Below, in pieces: positions 38,501 to 46,222 of a DNA stretch of 64,000 nt (position 1 is the first letter of the stretch; each line of letters starts with the position of its first letter). Source of the DNA: Amycolatopsis sp. WAC 01376 (GTDB lineage Bacteria; Actinomycetota; Actinomycetes; Mycobacteriales; Pseudonocardiaceae); NCBI RefSeq assembly GCF_003947415.1, contig NZ_QHKL01000011.1, forward strand, positions 124,001 to 188,000, read 5' to 3'. The position numbers and the translations under genes were made by a program. Below the pieces are notes generated by a model. That model was not told where the DNA came from and searched no databases. It was given only the letters and a program-made list of their open reading frames with translations.

Positions 38501-38966
38501 CGGTGATCCGCTGGTAGGAGGCAGAGCCAGGGATCTTCATCGAGACCTGGTTGCCCCGGCTCCCGTCACCGGAGGTCCCGCTGCTGGCGACCGGGTTGAA
38601 CTGCCAGTACAGCCGGGCGTTGAGCACTTTCGCGCCGGCCGGGACGTTCAGGCTCGCCGCGGAGGCCGTGTTCCCCGGCGCGGCCGGGTCGGTCTTGATC
38701 CACGACACCGGGCTCGCGTTGCTCGTGGACTCGTTGCAGACCACGCCGACGCCGCATTGCACGACGGAGTTGGCGGCCATCGTGATCCCGCCGTGCGCCA
38801 GGCCGGAATACACCGGTTCCGGCCCGATCGGCCGTTCGGTGCCCGCTCCGCGCGGTTGGCTCTGGGCGCTCGCGGGCAGCGGGGCGCCCATCAGCAAGGC
38901 CACGACGACCACCGTGAGCACCGCGATGCCCCGGCGCCACCGATTCCGCCCACGACGTTCCGCCAT
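32586..38966 (-). CDS. Giant LAxTG-anchored surface protein with 13 DUF11-like repeats
   Basis: A 2126-aa exported protein. Signal peptide ends near residue 35 (GAPLPASAQS). Residues ~45-400 are a non-repetitive head with ITMAANSVVQCGVGVVCNES and WSLVVAYELPSEPLRYLQVW. Two diverged DUF11-type domains follow, then eleven ~128-aa domains built on DPGDVVKYTVTVKNTGQT-like and DDLTQVLDDADYQNDGA-like blocks, each ending NCPPGSTDPKCG. The C-terminus has a Pro-rich stretch, LAVTG (2092-2096), a hydrophobic helix and RRRRES, a class E sortase signal. ATG follows GGAGG. Probably a cell-wall-attached stalk or adhesin. Confidence 0.93.
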   Translation of the reverse strand: MAERRGRNRWRRGIAVLTVVVVALLMGAPLPASAQSQPRGAGTERPIGPEPVYSGLAHGGITMAANSVVQCGVGVVCNESTSNASPVSWIKTDPAAPGNTASAASLNVPAGAKVLNARLYWQFNPVASSGTSGDGSRGNQVSMKIPGSASYQRITAETYDWFPATTTGGFPTLYAYGGAADVTDLVTGAGTGQYTVADIQACQGQSISGTNLGCWGGWSLVVAYELPSEPLRYLQVWDGLQRVAGGSTPSSATIALSGIKAPTSRQPNVELGIVAGDGDAPITGDYLQVGPDAAGLQTIAMPAPGGVATNNAFSSRIDRVTATGSGANVTSRDPNPVNNVGYDARSIDITGKVPAGTTALEVKIGTVGDALYPQTIWLVTDALEPDLQITKANDPVGNTDDNPPGYVAKGGEVTYSFDVANRHADGSVNDLDTATNVVLTDTLPDGVTFVAGSNPDCSAAGQLVTCNLRNLRPGQSQKVAFKVKVGTSVPDGTKLDNTGNLTFRGEDTGRPQERTSNTVRNTVASPGYQLTKTVDLAEAIPGDTLTYQVTVRNTGVIPVPALTVRDTLPPGTTYVSSTPSKGTASGSGPIDWAVNGLAVGETATLTVRVQVEEAAIGKELVNRATVPIGPPPVVPPDNRCPDDPAAACAKTKVPPPSYTVTKTADKESANPGDVVRYNVTIANTGKVTAADLKVVDDLTGVLDDAVYQNDATASPGAVSYVDPKLTWTGTLAAGKSAEFTYTVKVKSPNTGDNRLKNVVTSETPGGNCPPGSTDPKCGTTTPVSGLLIEKSVDRQSANPGDVVKYTVTVRNTGQTKLSGATFADDLTQVLDDADYQNDGAATIGGVSYAAPKLTWTGDLDVGATSTVTYTVKVKNPNTGDDQLKNVVSSETPGGNCPPGSTDPKCGTTTPVSGLLIEKSVDKQSANPGDVVKYTVTVKNTGQTKVSGATFTDDLTQVLDDADYQNDGAATIGGVTYAAPKLTWTGDLEIGATATVTYTVKVKNPNPGDKKLSNVVTSETPGGNCPPGSTDPKCGTTTPVSGLLIEKTVDKQSANPGDVVKYTVTVRNTGQTKLSGATFADDLTQVLDDADYQNDGAASVGGVVYAAPKLTWTGDLEIGATATVTYTVKVKNPTTGDNLLKNVVSSETPGGNCPPGSTDPKCGTTTPVSGLLIEKTVDKQSANPGDVVKYTVTVRNTGQTKLTGATFTDDLTQVLDDADYQNDGAATIGGVSYAAPKLTWTGDLEIGATATVTYTVKVKNPAPGDKKLINTVTSETPGGNCPPGSTDPKCGTTTPVSGLKIEKSVDKQTANPGDVVKYTVIVTNTGQTKLTGATFTDDLTQVLDDADYQNDGAATIGGVAYAAPKLTWTGDLGVGDTATVTYTVKVKSPNTGDNRLKNVVSSETPGGNCPPGSTDPDCGTDTPVSGLEIKKTVDKQSANPGDVVKYTVTVKNTGQTKLTGATFTDDLTQVLDDAVYRNDGAATIGGVTYAAPKLTWTGDLGIGETATVTYTVQVKKPGDGDKKLVNAVTSDTPGGNCPPGSTDPDCGTTTPISGLLIKKTADKKSVDPGDTVKYTITVTNTGQTAQDGATFTDDMTEVLDDADYQNDGAATIGGVTYAAPKLTWTGSLGIGQTSTVTYTVKIKNPNPGDKKLSNVVTSETPGNNCPPDSTDPNCVADVPSRELTVKKTSDKQTANPGDVVTYTVTVSNTGKVDLVGEDAARVTDDLSEVLDDADYSDDATSAPVAGTFAFTAPNLVWTGDLPVGASTTLKYSVKVKNPVTGDHELRNTVSTNTPGTCPPQSDDPACSTVTPVPGISLEKKADKATANPGDVVKYTVTVRNTGKTKLTGATFTDDLTEVLDDAVFQKDGAATIGSVTYEEPKLTWTGDLEIGQTATVTYSVKVTKTDGDGKLTNVITSDTPGGNCPPGSKDPKCGTTTPLSSLKIKKTVDRTEAKPGEVVTFTVTVENTGQATVDDATFTDDLTQVLDDATFDGTAKASTGAVTYSAPKLTWKGALKPGEKATVAYAVTVRKPATGDHRLRNVVTSDTPGGNCPPGSANPDCGTDTRVPPTPPTPQPPDKPNPQPPTTPRPPGLAVTGSPVKTMTVLALGMLAIGALLLLAGRRRRES
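33964..36660. repeat. Tandem DNA repeat, exact 384-bp period
   Basis: The conserved Pro-Gly-Gly codon motif (GAACCC/GATCCC/GAATCC) occurs at 33964, 34348, 34732, 35116, 35500, 35884, 36268 and 36652, each exactly 384 bp (128 codons) apart. Large parts of each unit are nearly identical at the DNA level, which indicates recent duplication or gene conversion within the surface-protein gene. Confidence 0.93.
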
Positions 38967-39212
38967 GCCGCCTCCGCCTCACCCCTCGCTCCCGTCGGCC
39001 CAGGTCAGGACGAAGGGGACAGCGAGCCAAGTGATGGTCATCCTGGTTCGGCGAGATCGCCGACGGCAACCGGGACCGGCGGTCTCGCCTGGATAGAACC
39101 CGTTGAGTGGCCCCGAAACCCCCGGACGGGTGATGAAACCCGGGTGACCGTCCACAACGGACGAAAGCGAAGAGGCTGGCGTTTTCGCGCGAAAACTGCC
39201 ATCGTCGAACGC

Positions 39213-40139
39213 GTGATCGATGTTCCTTACCGTGGCTCCGGCCCTTATTGTTATTCCCATTCCCTCGCGATGATGCTGGGCTCCGGCGCGCCGGAAATCG
39301 ACGTGCTCGAAACCGTCACCGGCAGTCCGTTCGGCCTGCAACTGGTCGGCGGATCGCTGCCGTTCTTCGACGCTTTCGGCTGGGATCCCGACCTCGGCAT
39401 CGGCGAGGCTCTCGACGCACTCGGCTGGAGCGCGGAAACCGTCAGCGAGCCGGATCCGGACGCCGCGTTCGCGCGGCTCGTCGAAAGCCTCGCCGTCGGC
39501 CCGGTCCTGATCGGCCCGGTCGAGATGGGGCATCTGCGCCACCAGCCGGGGATGACCGGCCCGATCGGCGCCGACCATTTCCTGGTCGCGCTCGCCGCGG
39601 ACGGCGAGTCCGTCACCGCCCACGACCCACAGGGATATCCGTACGCGCGGATCCCGCGGCGGGATTTCGCCGCCGCTTGGCTCGCCGAAACCGTGGCCTA
39701 CGGCAAACCGCATACGATGCGCACCGATTTCGTCCGGCACACCGTCGTCGACGACGAAGCCGCGATCGTCGCGTCGCTCCCCCGGGCCATCAGGCGGCTC
39801 GGCGGCGAGAACGACGGCGGTCTCCCGCCCGGCAGTCTCGGCAACGGCGAAGCAGCCCTCGCGCTGGCCGCCCGGATCGAGGCCGGTCCCGACCCGGACC
39901 TGCGCGGGCTGCTCGTCCACTTCGCGATCCGCGTCGGCGCCCGGAGGCAGGCTGACGCGGCGGCGTGCCTGCGCCGGATCGGCCTCGAAGACGCCGCCGC
40001 CGTCCTCGCCGCGCAGTCGCGACTGGTCGGTTCGTTGCAGTACGACCTCGTCACCGAGGACGACGCGCGTGCCGCCGAGACACTCCGGAAACTCGCCCCG
40101 ACCTATGAAGAGCTCAGGCGGGCGCTGACGTCATCCTGA
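39213..40139 (+). CDS. C39-like / BtrH-N-like cysteine-peptidase-fold protein
   Basis: A 308-aa protein. The N-terminal half resembles papain-like C39/BtrH-N folds: PYRGSGPYCYSHSLAMMLGS places Cys13 at the catalytic position, and GADHFLVALAADG supplies His122, followed by AHDPQGYPYARI with a candidate Asp. The C-terminal ~110 residues are helical (ARIEAGPDPDLRGLL; AACLRRIGLEDAAAVLA). It may be a peptidase or an acyl-transfer enzyme like BtrH. The GTG 39213 gives MIDVPYRGSG-type start; upstream readings lack support. It is divergent from the giant surface-protein gene. Confidence 0.65.
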   Translation: MIDVPYRGSGPYCYSHSLAMMLGSGAPEIDVLETVTGSPFGLQLVGGSLPFFDAFGWDPDLGIGEALDALGWSAETVSEPDPDAAFARLVESLAVGPVLIGPVEMGHLRHQPGMTGPIGADHFLVALAADGESVTAHDPQGYPYARIPRRDFAAAWLAETVAYGKPHTMRTDFVRHTVVDDEAAIVASLPRAIRRLGGENDGGLPPGSLGNGEAALALAARIEAGPDPDLRGLLVHFAIRVGARRQADAAACLRRIGLEDAAAVLAAQSRLVGSLQYDLVTEDDARAAETLRKLAPTYEELRRALTSS

Positions 40140-40980
40140 CGATCTCGCGGACGATCACCTCGGGTTCGGTCTTCGGGATGTAGTGACCGGACCGCTCCGC
40201 GATCACGTGCCTGGCGCCGGACGAGAGACTCACTCGGTGGGCGTGGGAAGCGTTCGCCTGCGCTCTCATCCTGGCGGACATCCCGCCCTCACCGAGCCCG
40301 CCGGAGACGACGGTGAGCGGGATGTCCCCGAGCACCGGCGGATCGTGCCGCCAGAGGGCCAGTTCGTCGAGGAACGTGCGGGCCTGTTCCCGTTGGGTCC
40401 GCACCGTCCCGACGGTGAACGCCTCCCGTTCGAGGTCGCGGCGGACGTCGTCCGGGATGTCCCGCAGCAGACCGCGGAAGACGACCTTGAGCAGGCCAAG
40501 CCGCGCGAGCGCGCCGCCGAGCCCGAGCATGACGCGTTCACCGGTGCGGAAGGCGCGGCCGAAGAACACGTCCGCCGCCTCGTCGGTCGGGTCGACCAGC
40601 ACCAGACCCGCGATCCGCTCCGGACGGCGCGCGGCGGCCTGCCGCACGATCGGCCCACCGGCGCTCTGCCCGGCGAGAACGTACGGTCCCTGGCCGAAAT
40701 GGTCGAGGACGTCGTTGAGGTCGTCGGCCATCCGGCGCAGCGTCCGCCCGCCGGGGTCGGGGGCGCTGCGGCCGAGCCCGGAGCGGTCGTAGGCGATCGC
40801 GCGGGCATACCGGCCGACCTCCGGCTGGACCGCCGCCCAGGACGATCGGGTGGCCGCGGCTCCGGCTTCGAATACGACCGTCGGCCCAGCGAAACCTTCC
40901 GGGCCCGGATGGACCATCGCGTAGAGCCGTCTGCCGTCACGGGTGACGACCCATTCGGGTTCACCCTGCGTGTGGGTCAT
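40114..40980 (-). CDS. Alpha/beta hydrolase, last gene of the irt operon
   Basis: A 288-aa hydrolase with the nucleophile elbow VLAGQSAGGPIV (Ser), an oxyanion segment VFEAGAAATRSSW and the late SGHYIPKTEPEVI (His). VLVDPTDEAADVF may supply the acid. Its start overlaps the irtB stop by 4 bp (40977-40980), so it is translationally coupled. By context it could release iron by cleaving an ester or amide in the imported siderophore, as esterases do for enterobactin; this is inference. Its 3' end overlaps the C39-like gene by 26 bp. Confidence 0.88.
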   Translation of the reverse strand: MTHTQGEPEWVVTRDGRRLYAMVHPGPEGFAGPTVVFEAGAAATRSSWAAVQPEVGRYARAIAYDRSGLGRSAPDPGGRTLRRMADDLNDVLDHFGQGPYVLAGQSAGGPIVRQAAARRPERIAGLVLVDPTDEAADVFFGRAFRTGERVMLGLGGALARLGLLKVVFRGLLRDIPDDVRRDLEREAFTVGTVRTQREQARTFLDELALWRHDPPVLGDIPLTVVSGGLGEGGMSARMRAQANASHAHRVSLSSGARHVIAERSGHYIPKTEPEVIVREIVRMTSAPA

Positions 40981-42692
40981 CGCGCGGCGATCCTCCAGCC
41001 GGTGGCATCGATCTGGCGCCGCCAGAACTCGGCGAAACGTCCTTCCCTGGCAAGGAGTTCTTCGACGGTGCCGTCCTCGGCCAGCCGTCCGTCCTCCAGG
41101 AACAGGACCCGGTCGGCGTGCCGGATCCCGGCGATCCGGTGGGTGACGATCACCCGGGTCCGCGGCACGGGATCGGCGCTGAGCGACCGGACCACGGCGT
41201 CCTCGTTCTCGGTGTCCAGCGCGCTCGTGGCCTCGTCGACCAGCAGCACCGGCGCCGGTTTGAGCAACGCGCGGGCGATGGACACCCGTTGCCGCTCACC
41301 GCCGGAGAGCGCGCCGCCCGCCTCGCCGACGGCCGTGTGTTCGAGCAGCTCGTCGACCCTGGCGAGCGTGACGACCTCGGCGACCCTTTCGTCGCTCGCC
41401 GAGGGATCCCCGGCCAGCACGTTGTCGCGTACCGAACCGTCGAACAGGTACGGCTGCTGGAAGACGACGGTGACGAGCTCCCGCCGGCCTTCCGCGGACA
41501 ACCCGGCGAGATCCGTCCCGTCGGCGAGCACCCGCCCGCTGGTCGGCTGGTACAGGCCGGCGAGCAGGGCGAGCACGGTGCTCTTGCCCGAGCCGGACGG
41601 TCCGACGATCGCGGTCGTCGTCCCCGGTTCCAGGGTGAGGTCGAAATGCTCCAGCACGTTCTCGGTGCCGGGTGCGTAGCGGAAACCGACGTCCTCGAAC
41701 CGGATCCGCGGCGCCTTCGCCGGTGGCGCTGCTCCCCCGGCCGGAGCGACGGGCGCGGTGAGCACGGTGCGGATGCGGCCGAGGGTGGTGGTCGCCGTCT
41801 CGATGCCGGGCGCGAGATCGCCGAGCGCGGTGAACGGTTCCAGGTAGCGGGCGATCACGACGATCAGCGCGATCGCCTCGGGCACGGTCAGATTCCCTTG
41901 CGTGGCAAGGAGAACGGTCGTCCCGGCGAGCAGGACCAAGGCCAGCTGGCCGGCGATGCCGAACAGCACCTGACCCGGGATCTGAAGGCGCAGCAGCCGG
42001 AGGGTCGCGCCGTGGTGCGCGGCGAGCGCGGCGCCGGCGTGACTGCGCGCGGGTTCCACCCGGCGGGCGGCGCGCAACGTCTGCTGGGTGCGGGCGAACT
42101 CGACGATCCGCTCGGTCAGCGTGGTGTTCGTTTCGGCCGCCGTCCGGTCGGCGCGCCGGGTGATCCGGCCGGTCGCCTGCAACGCGCCCAGCAAGACCGG
42201 GACCCCGGCCAGCGCGGCGACGCCGAGCGGCCAGGCGACCGGCAGCAGGGCCAGCGCGATCGCGATCGGCAGGAGGACCGCGCCGATGAGCGGGGTGAGC
42301 AGGTAGCCGACCAGGCCGACGAGATCGGGCGCGCCGGCGGCGATGGCCTGGCGGGCGGTCCGGGTGTGCTCACTGTCCAACCAGGACAGCCGCACGTTCG
42401 TCAGATGCTCGGCGACGTCGTGCTGGGCGTGGTCGAGCACGCCGAACCCGAGATCGAAGCCGAGCCGTCCCACGACGGCGTCGACAGCCCAGCCCGCCGC
42501 GGTGACGGCCGCGAGCACGCCCAGCCAGGGCAACGCGTCCGAAGGTTCCGCGCCGAACAGGGCACCCACCAGCGGCACGAGCAGCACGACACCGGCGGCA
42601 CGCAGCAGCACCGAAAGCACGGCGAGTACGACGTATCGCCGGAACGCCGTCCATTTCGTCTCGGGGATCAGGCCCAGCAGTGTGCGGATCAC
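40977..42692 (-). CDS. irtB: Siderophore ABC importer subunit IrtB-like
   Basis: A 571-aa half-transporter: six-helix exporter-fold membrane domain (~1-310) and an ABC ATPase (~325-571) with IVGPSGSGKST (Walker A), ALSGGERQRVSIARAL (signature) and VLLVDEATSALD (Walker B). In mycobacteria IrtA-IrtB form a heterodimeric importer for Fe-carboxymycobactin that uses an exporter fold. The 4-bp overlap with irtA (42689-42692) supports equimolar synthesis. Confidence 0.87.
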   Translation of the reverse strand: MIRTLLGLIPETKWTAFRRYVVLAVLSVLLRAAGVVLLVPLVGALFGAEPSDALPWLGVLAAVTAAGWAVDAVVGRLGFDLGFGVLDHAQHDVAEHLTNVRLSWLDSEHTRTARQAIAAGAPDLVGLVGYLLTPLIGAVLLPIAIALALLPVAWPLGVAALAGVPVLLGALQATGRITRRADRTAAETNTTLTERIVEFARTQQTLRAARRVEPARSHAGAALAAHHGATLRLLRLQIPGQVLFGIAGQLALVLLAGTTVLLATQGNLTVPEAIALIVVIARYLEPFTALGDLAPGIETATTTLGRIRTVLTAPVAPAGGAAPPAKAPRIRFEDVGFRYAPGTENVLEHFDLTLEPGTTTAIVGPSGSGKSTVLALLAGLYQPTSGRVLADGTDLAGLSAEGRRELVTVVFQQPYLFDGSVRDNVLAGDPSASDERVAEVVTLARVDELLEHTAVGEAGGALSGGERQRVSIARALLKPAPVLLVDEATSALDTENEDAVVRSLSADPVPRTRVIVTHRIAGIRHADRVLFLEDGRLAEDGTVEELLAREGRFAEFWRRQIDATGWRIAAR

Positions 42693-45214
42693 GCGGTCAC
42701 CCCCGCACCGGCACCGGCCTGCCAGAGGCGGGTGTAGCGCCCGCCCGAAGCCAGCAATTCCTCGTGCGTCCCGCTTTCGGCGATCTTCCCGCGGTCGAGG
42801 ACCACGATCCGGTCGGCACCGGTGACGGTGTGCAGGCGATGCGCGATGACCAGGACGGTCCGGCCCGCGGTGAGCCGGTCGAGTGCTTGTTGCACGAGGT
42901 ACTCCGACTCGGGATCGGCGAAGGCGGTCGCCTCGTCGAGGACGAGGACGGGGGCGTCGGCGAGGATCGCGCGGGCGATGGCCACCCGCTGGCGTTCTCC
43001 GCCCGACAGCTGGGAACCGGCACCGAGGACGGTGTCGTAACCCTGAGGCAGCCGCAGGATCCGCTCGTGGATCTGCGCGTCGCGGGCCGCGGCGACGACC
43101 TGGTCTTCGGCGGCATCGGGGACGGCGAGGGCGATGTTCTCCCGCACGGTCCCCTGCACGAGTTGCGGATCCTGCAGTACGAAGCCCACCCGGCCGTAGA
43201 GTTCGTCGGCGGCGAAGGCGCGGACATCCCGGCCGCCGACCCGGATCGCGCCCTCGGTGACGTCGTGGAACCGCGCGACCAGCGCGGCGAGCGTCGACTT
43301 CCCCGCTCCCGACGGGCCGACCAGCGCGGTCACCGTACCGGGCCGCAAGGTCAGGGACACGTCCTCCAGCACGGGAACCCCGCTGCGGTAAGCGAAACCC
43401 ACCCGGTCCAGTTCCACCGTGCCGGGCTCGACGCCGTCGATGATCTTCTGTTCCACAGTGGACAGTTCGGGTTCGTCGAGGACGACCTGGATCCGGCGGG
43501 CGGCGAGCATCCCTTCACGGACGCCGCCGAGACCGTAGCCGATGCCCAGCAGCCGCGCGCCGAACGTGGTGCCCAGCAAGAGGAACGGGATCAACGTCAC
43601 CGGCTCCATGCCGCCGCCCACCACCATCGGCGTGCCGGCACCGGCGATCAGGAGCAGGAAGGTGGCGGGCCGGGTGGCGAAGTCCAGCATGGTCTTCTTG
43701 CCCGTGAACGGTCGCTGCCAGTCGCCGAGGAAACCGATGTACTCGTCGAGCCGCCGCCGGAACGACGAAGCCGCGGCACCGCCGAACACCCGGATCACCG
43801 GCTGGCCTTCGAGGTACGCGCCCGCCTCCCCGGCCATCCGCTCCGCCCAGCGCATCGCCTGGCCCGTCTTGGGTCCTGATTGGACGACCATGATCGACGT
43901 CGTGACGAGGTAGACGAGGATCGGGACGAGCAGCACGAGGGCGAGCCGCCAGTCCACCGCGAACAGGTAGGCCAGCACCGCGACCGGCGCGACGACGGTG
44001 GTCGCCGCGTCGGGGACGGCGTGCGTGACCAGATAGTGGAGTGAAAGCGTGTCGCCCTGCACGAGCTTCGCGACCGTGCCCGAACCGCGGACGGTGAACC
44101 AGCCCAGCGGCAGCCTCGCGAGTTTGCCCAGCAGCCGCTGCCGCAGTTCGCGGGCGAACCGCGCGTCGGCCGCGTGCAGCCACAGCACGACCGCGGATTC
44201 GAACAGTGTGCCCACGCCCAGCAGCACGAGCGCCGCGATGCCGATCGCCCACAGCGATTCACCGCCCGCGAGCAACCGCCGGACCAGTTCCACCAGCAGC
44301 ACGAAGGGCGCGAGGCGGATCAGCGTCACGACGGCCTGCAGGATCCCGGCGAAGAGCAGCGTCCGCCGCACCGGCGCGAGCAGTCGTCCGGCGGCCTGTG
44401 CCCGCCAAGCTCCCTTGGGTGCTTCCTTGACCGGCTTCGGGACTTCGGCTGCCGGTTCTTCTTTCTTCCCGCGAAAAGAACCCATGGCCCGGCCGTAGTA
44501 CCAGTACGCCCGGCCGTGCACCTCGGTTTTGGGGAAGCCGAACGTGTCCCGCAACCGGGTCTTGAGATGTTTGAGCGAGCCCGCTTCCGGTGCGAGCCAC
44601 GCCTGCCAGTCCGACCAGTCACGCGTCTCGATCGCCGCGGCCAGCGAAGTCGCGTCCTGACGCGGCACCCAGTGCACGGCCAGTCTCGCGTGCTCCCTCA
44701 GCGGGATCAGCCGGTCGGTCTCGTCGTGCTCTTCGAGGTACAGCTCGATCGGGATTTCGGCCGGGACCACGTCGAGGATCGCGTTGATCGCGGGGATCGA
44801 GGCGGAGTCACCGATCAGGAGGTAACCCGCAGGCGGTTCGGCGGGGACCGAAAACGACGTGGAACCCAGTGACATCACCGGAACCGTCGATCCGGGCCGC
44901 GCCTCACGCAACCACCGCGACGCTGGTCCGGCCGGTTCGTGCAGGACGACGTCGATCGCGAACGTGCCGGCTTCCGGGTCGGCTTCGGTGAGGGTGTACG
45001 CGCGCTGGAACTCCGTCGGACCGCCCTCCGGATCCGGGAACCAGAACCGGAGCCAGGCCGTCGGCTCCACGACGACGTCCTCGAACAACGTCGGCGAGAC
45101 GAACCGGACCCGCACGAAACGCGGCGCCATCTCTTCTGTCCCGACGACGGTCGCTTCGTGGTCCCTTGCCCCGAAACCCCGCATCACCGCGCCTTGGAAT
45201 CCGCGCGCCATCAC
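42689..45214 (-). CDS. irtA: Siderophore ABC importer IrtA-like, with N-terminal siderophore-interaction (FAD) domain
   Basis: An 841-aa fusion. Residues ~15-245 are a SIP-type flavin reductase: FQRAYTLTEAD (RAYT at 71-74 binds FAD), FAIDVVLHE and YLLIGDSASIPAI. Residues ~275-590 are the membrane domain, and ~600-841 the ATPase with VGPSGAGKST (633-641), QLSGGERQRVAIARAI and VLVLDEATAFADPESE. The N-domain would reduce ferric siderophore at the inner face while the dimer with IrtB imports it. The fusion order matches mycobacterial IrtA. It overlaps the TetR stop by 4 bp at 45211-45214. Confidence 0.93.
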   Translation of the reverse strand: MMARGFQGAVMRGFGARDHEATVVGTEEMAPRFVRVRFVSPTLFEDVVVEPTAWLRFWFPDPEGGPTEFQRAYTLTEADPEAGTFAIDVVLHEPAGPASRWLREARPGSTVPVMSLGSTSFSVPAEPPAGYLLIGDSASIPAINAILDVVPAEIPIELYLEEHDETDRLIPLREHARLAVHWVPRQDATSLAAAIETRDWSDWQAWLAPEAGSLKHLKTRLRDTFGFPKTEVHGRAYWYYGRAMGSFRGKKEEPAAEVPKPVKEAPKGAWRAQAAGRLLAPVRRTLLFAGILQAVVTLIRLAPFVLLVELVRRLLAGGESLWAIGIAALVLLGVGTLFESAVVLWLHAADARFARELRQRLLGKLARLPLGWFTVRGSGTVAKLVQGDTLSLHYLVTHAVPDAATTVVAPVAVLAYLFAVDWRLALVLLVPILVYLVTTSIMVVQSGPKTGQAMRWAERMAGEAGAYLEGQPVIRVFGGAAASSFRRRLDEYIGFLGDWQRPFTGKKTMLDFATRPATFLLLIAGAGTPMVVGGGMEPVTLIPFLLLGTTFGARLLGIGYGLGGVREGMLAARRIQVVLDEPELSTVEQKIIDGVEPGTVELDRVGFAYRSGVPVLEDVSLTLRPGTVTALVGPSGAGKSTLAALVARFHDVTEGAIRVGGRDVRAFAADELYGRVGFVLQDPQLVQGTVRENIALAVPDAAEDQVVAAARDAQIHERILRLPQGYDTVLGAGSQLSGGERQRVAIARAILADAPVLVLDEATAFADPESEYLVQQALDRLTAGRTVLVIAHRLHTVTGADRIVVLDRGKIAESGTHEELLASGGRYTRLWQAGAGAGVTA

Positions 45215-45909
45215 AGTTCCTCCCCCGTGGCCGCCAAATCGGCCACCATCTCGGCGACCGGCCTGCCCGGCGGGCAGGACTCGATCAACCCGCGAATCGA
45301 CGCGGTCAGCAGAAGCCGCACGTATTCGGGCCTCGGCACCTGCGGCAACGCGGCCGACGGCCCGGCGAGCCGGTCGTCACGGGACAACCGGTCGAGGACC
45401 GCCTGCCGCTCCCGGTCCAGCCCGTCGCCGTCGGCCTCCTCGGCGGCCGTGCTGTGCTCCTCGGACGCGGTCATCGCGATGGTCAGCGACGCGACGGCGC
45501 CGCTGAGCACGATCGCCGCACCGGGCTCGTAACCCCGGCGGACGAGGGCGTCGACCTCGCTGTTCAGCAGCCGCTGACCGCCGTCACCCCGCGGGAACAG
45601 CAGCTGGAGATAGGTGACCAGACCCGGGTACTCCAGCATGGAGGCCCGCATCTGCAGAGCGAAGGACAGCAGATGCTGTTCGAGGCCGTGCCGGGGATCG
45701 TCCCGGAGCCGCAGCTCGGCCAGGATGCTCTCCCCGACCAGCCGCTCGAGCCCCCACCGGCCGTCGACGTGCCGGTACAGAGCGGTCGCGGTCACCCCCA
45801 GCCGGACCGCGACCGCCTTGACGCTGAGCCGTCGCATGCCGAGCTCGCGACCGGCCCGCAGGATGTCGTCCCTCGCGATCCTGGCCGGACGACCACCGAT
45901 CTTCGGCAT
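45211..45909 (-). CDS. TetR-family regulator heading the irt operon
   Basis: A 232-aa protein: GGRPARIARDDILRAGRELG, then KAVAVRLGVTATALYRHVDG. ATG 45909 follows GAGGGG. It is the first of four genes each overlapping the next by ATGA, so it is co-transcribed with irtA, irtB and the hydrolase rather than divergent. Mycobacterial irtAB is IdeR-controlled; here a TetR protein likely replaces or adds to that control. No clear IdeR box was found upstream. Confidence 0.87.
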   Translation of the reverse strand: MPKIGGRPARIARDDILRAGRELGMRRLSVKAVAVRLGVTATALYRHVDGRWGLERLVGESILAELRLRDDPRHGLEQHLLSFALQMRASMLEYPGLVTYLQLLFPRGDGGQRLLNSEVDALVRRGYEPGAAIVLSGAVASLTIAMTASEEHSTAAEEADGDGLDRERQAVLDRLSRDDRLAGPSAALPQVPRPEYVRLLLTASIRGLIESCPPGRPVAEMVADLAATGEEL

Positions 45910-46065
45910 GGCACCCCTCAACGATGGAAAGTTATAGGGGGAAACTAAGGGTCGACTTACCTCGAAGTCAAGCCCTCTCCGCCGGGCCGAGCCAAGGTGG
46001 TCGTGAGTGGCGAGGATGAGCGGTCGGCTCCTTCAGTGCTTCCGACGCCCCGGCGTCGAACTCTC

Positions 46066-46122
46066 ATGTCGTGAAGGGCCCCTTTGAGACCTTCAACGTC
46101 TCAAAGGGGCCCTTCACGACAT
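46066..46122. repeat. Perfect inverted repeat, 25-bp arms
   Basis: ATGTCGTGAAGGGCCCCTTT plus GAGAC (46066-46090) is exactly mirrored at 46098-46122 around a 7-nt CTTCAAC loop. Contains the GTGAAGG...CCTTCAC core shared with the repeats at 11832, 32353, 32505 and 46223. Confidence 0.93.
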
Positions 46123-46222
46123 CCCCACGACCGCGACCACTCACGCGAGCGCCTCACTGGAGTCCTTCACGCGCCACTGTTGTGATTGCTGGTTCCTGTG
46201 GGGCGATCGTGGCGATCACCGA

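Noticed and set aside
45910..45990. IdeR/DtxR iron box before the irt operon
   Set aside because: Inspected for a TTAGG-type 19-bp palindrome; only a weak partial resemblance near TATAGGGGGAAACTAAGG, not enough to call.
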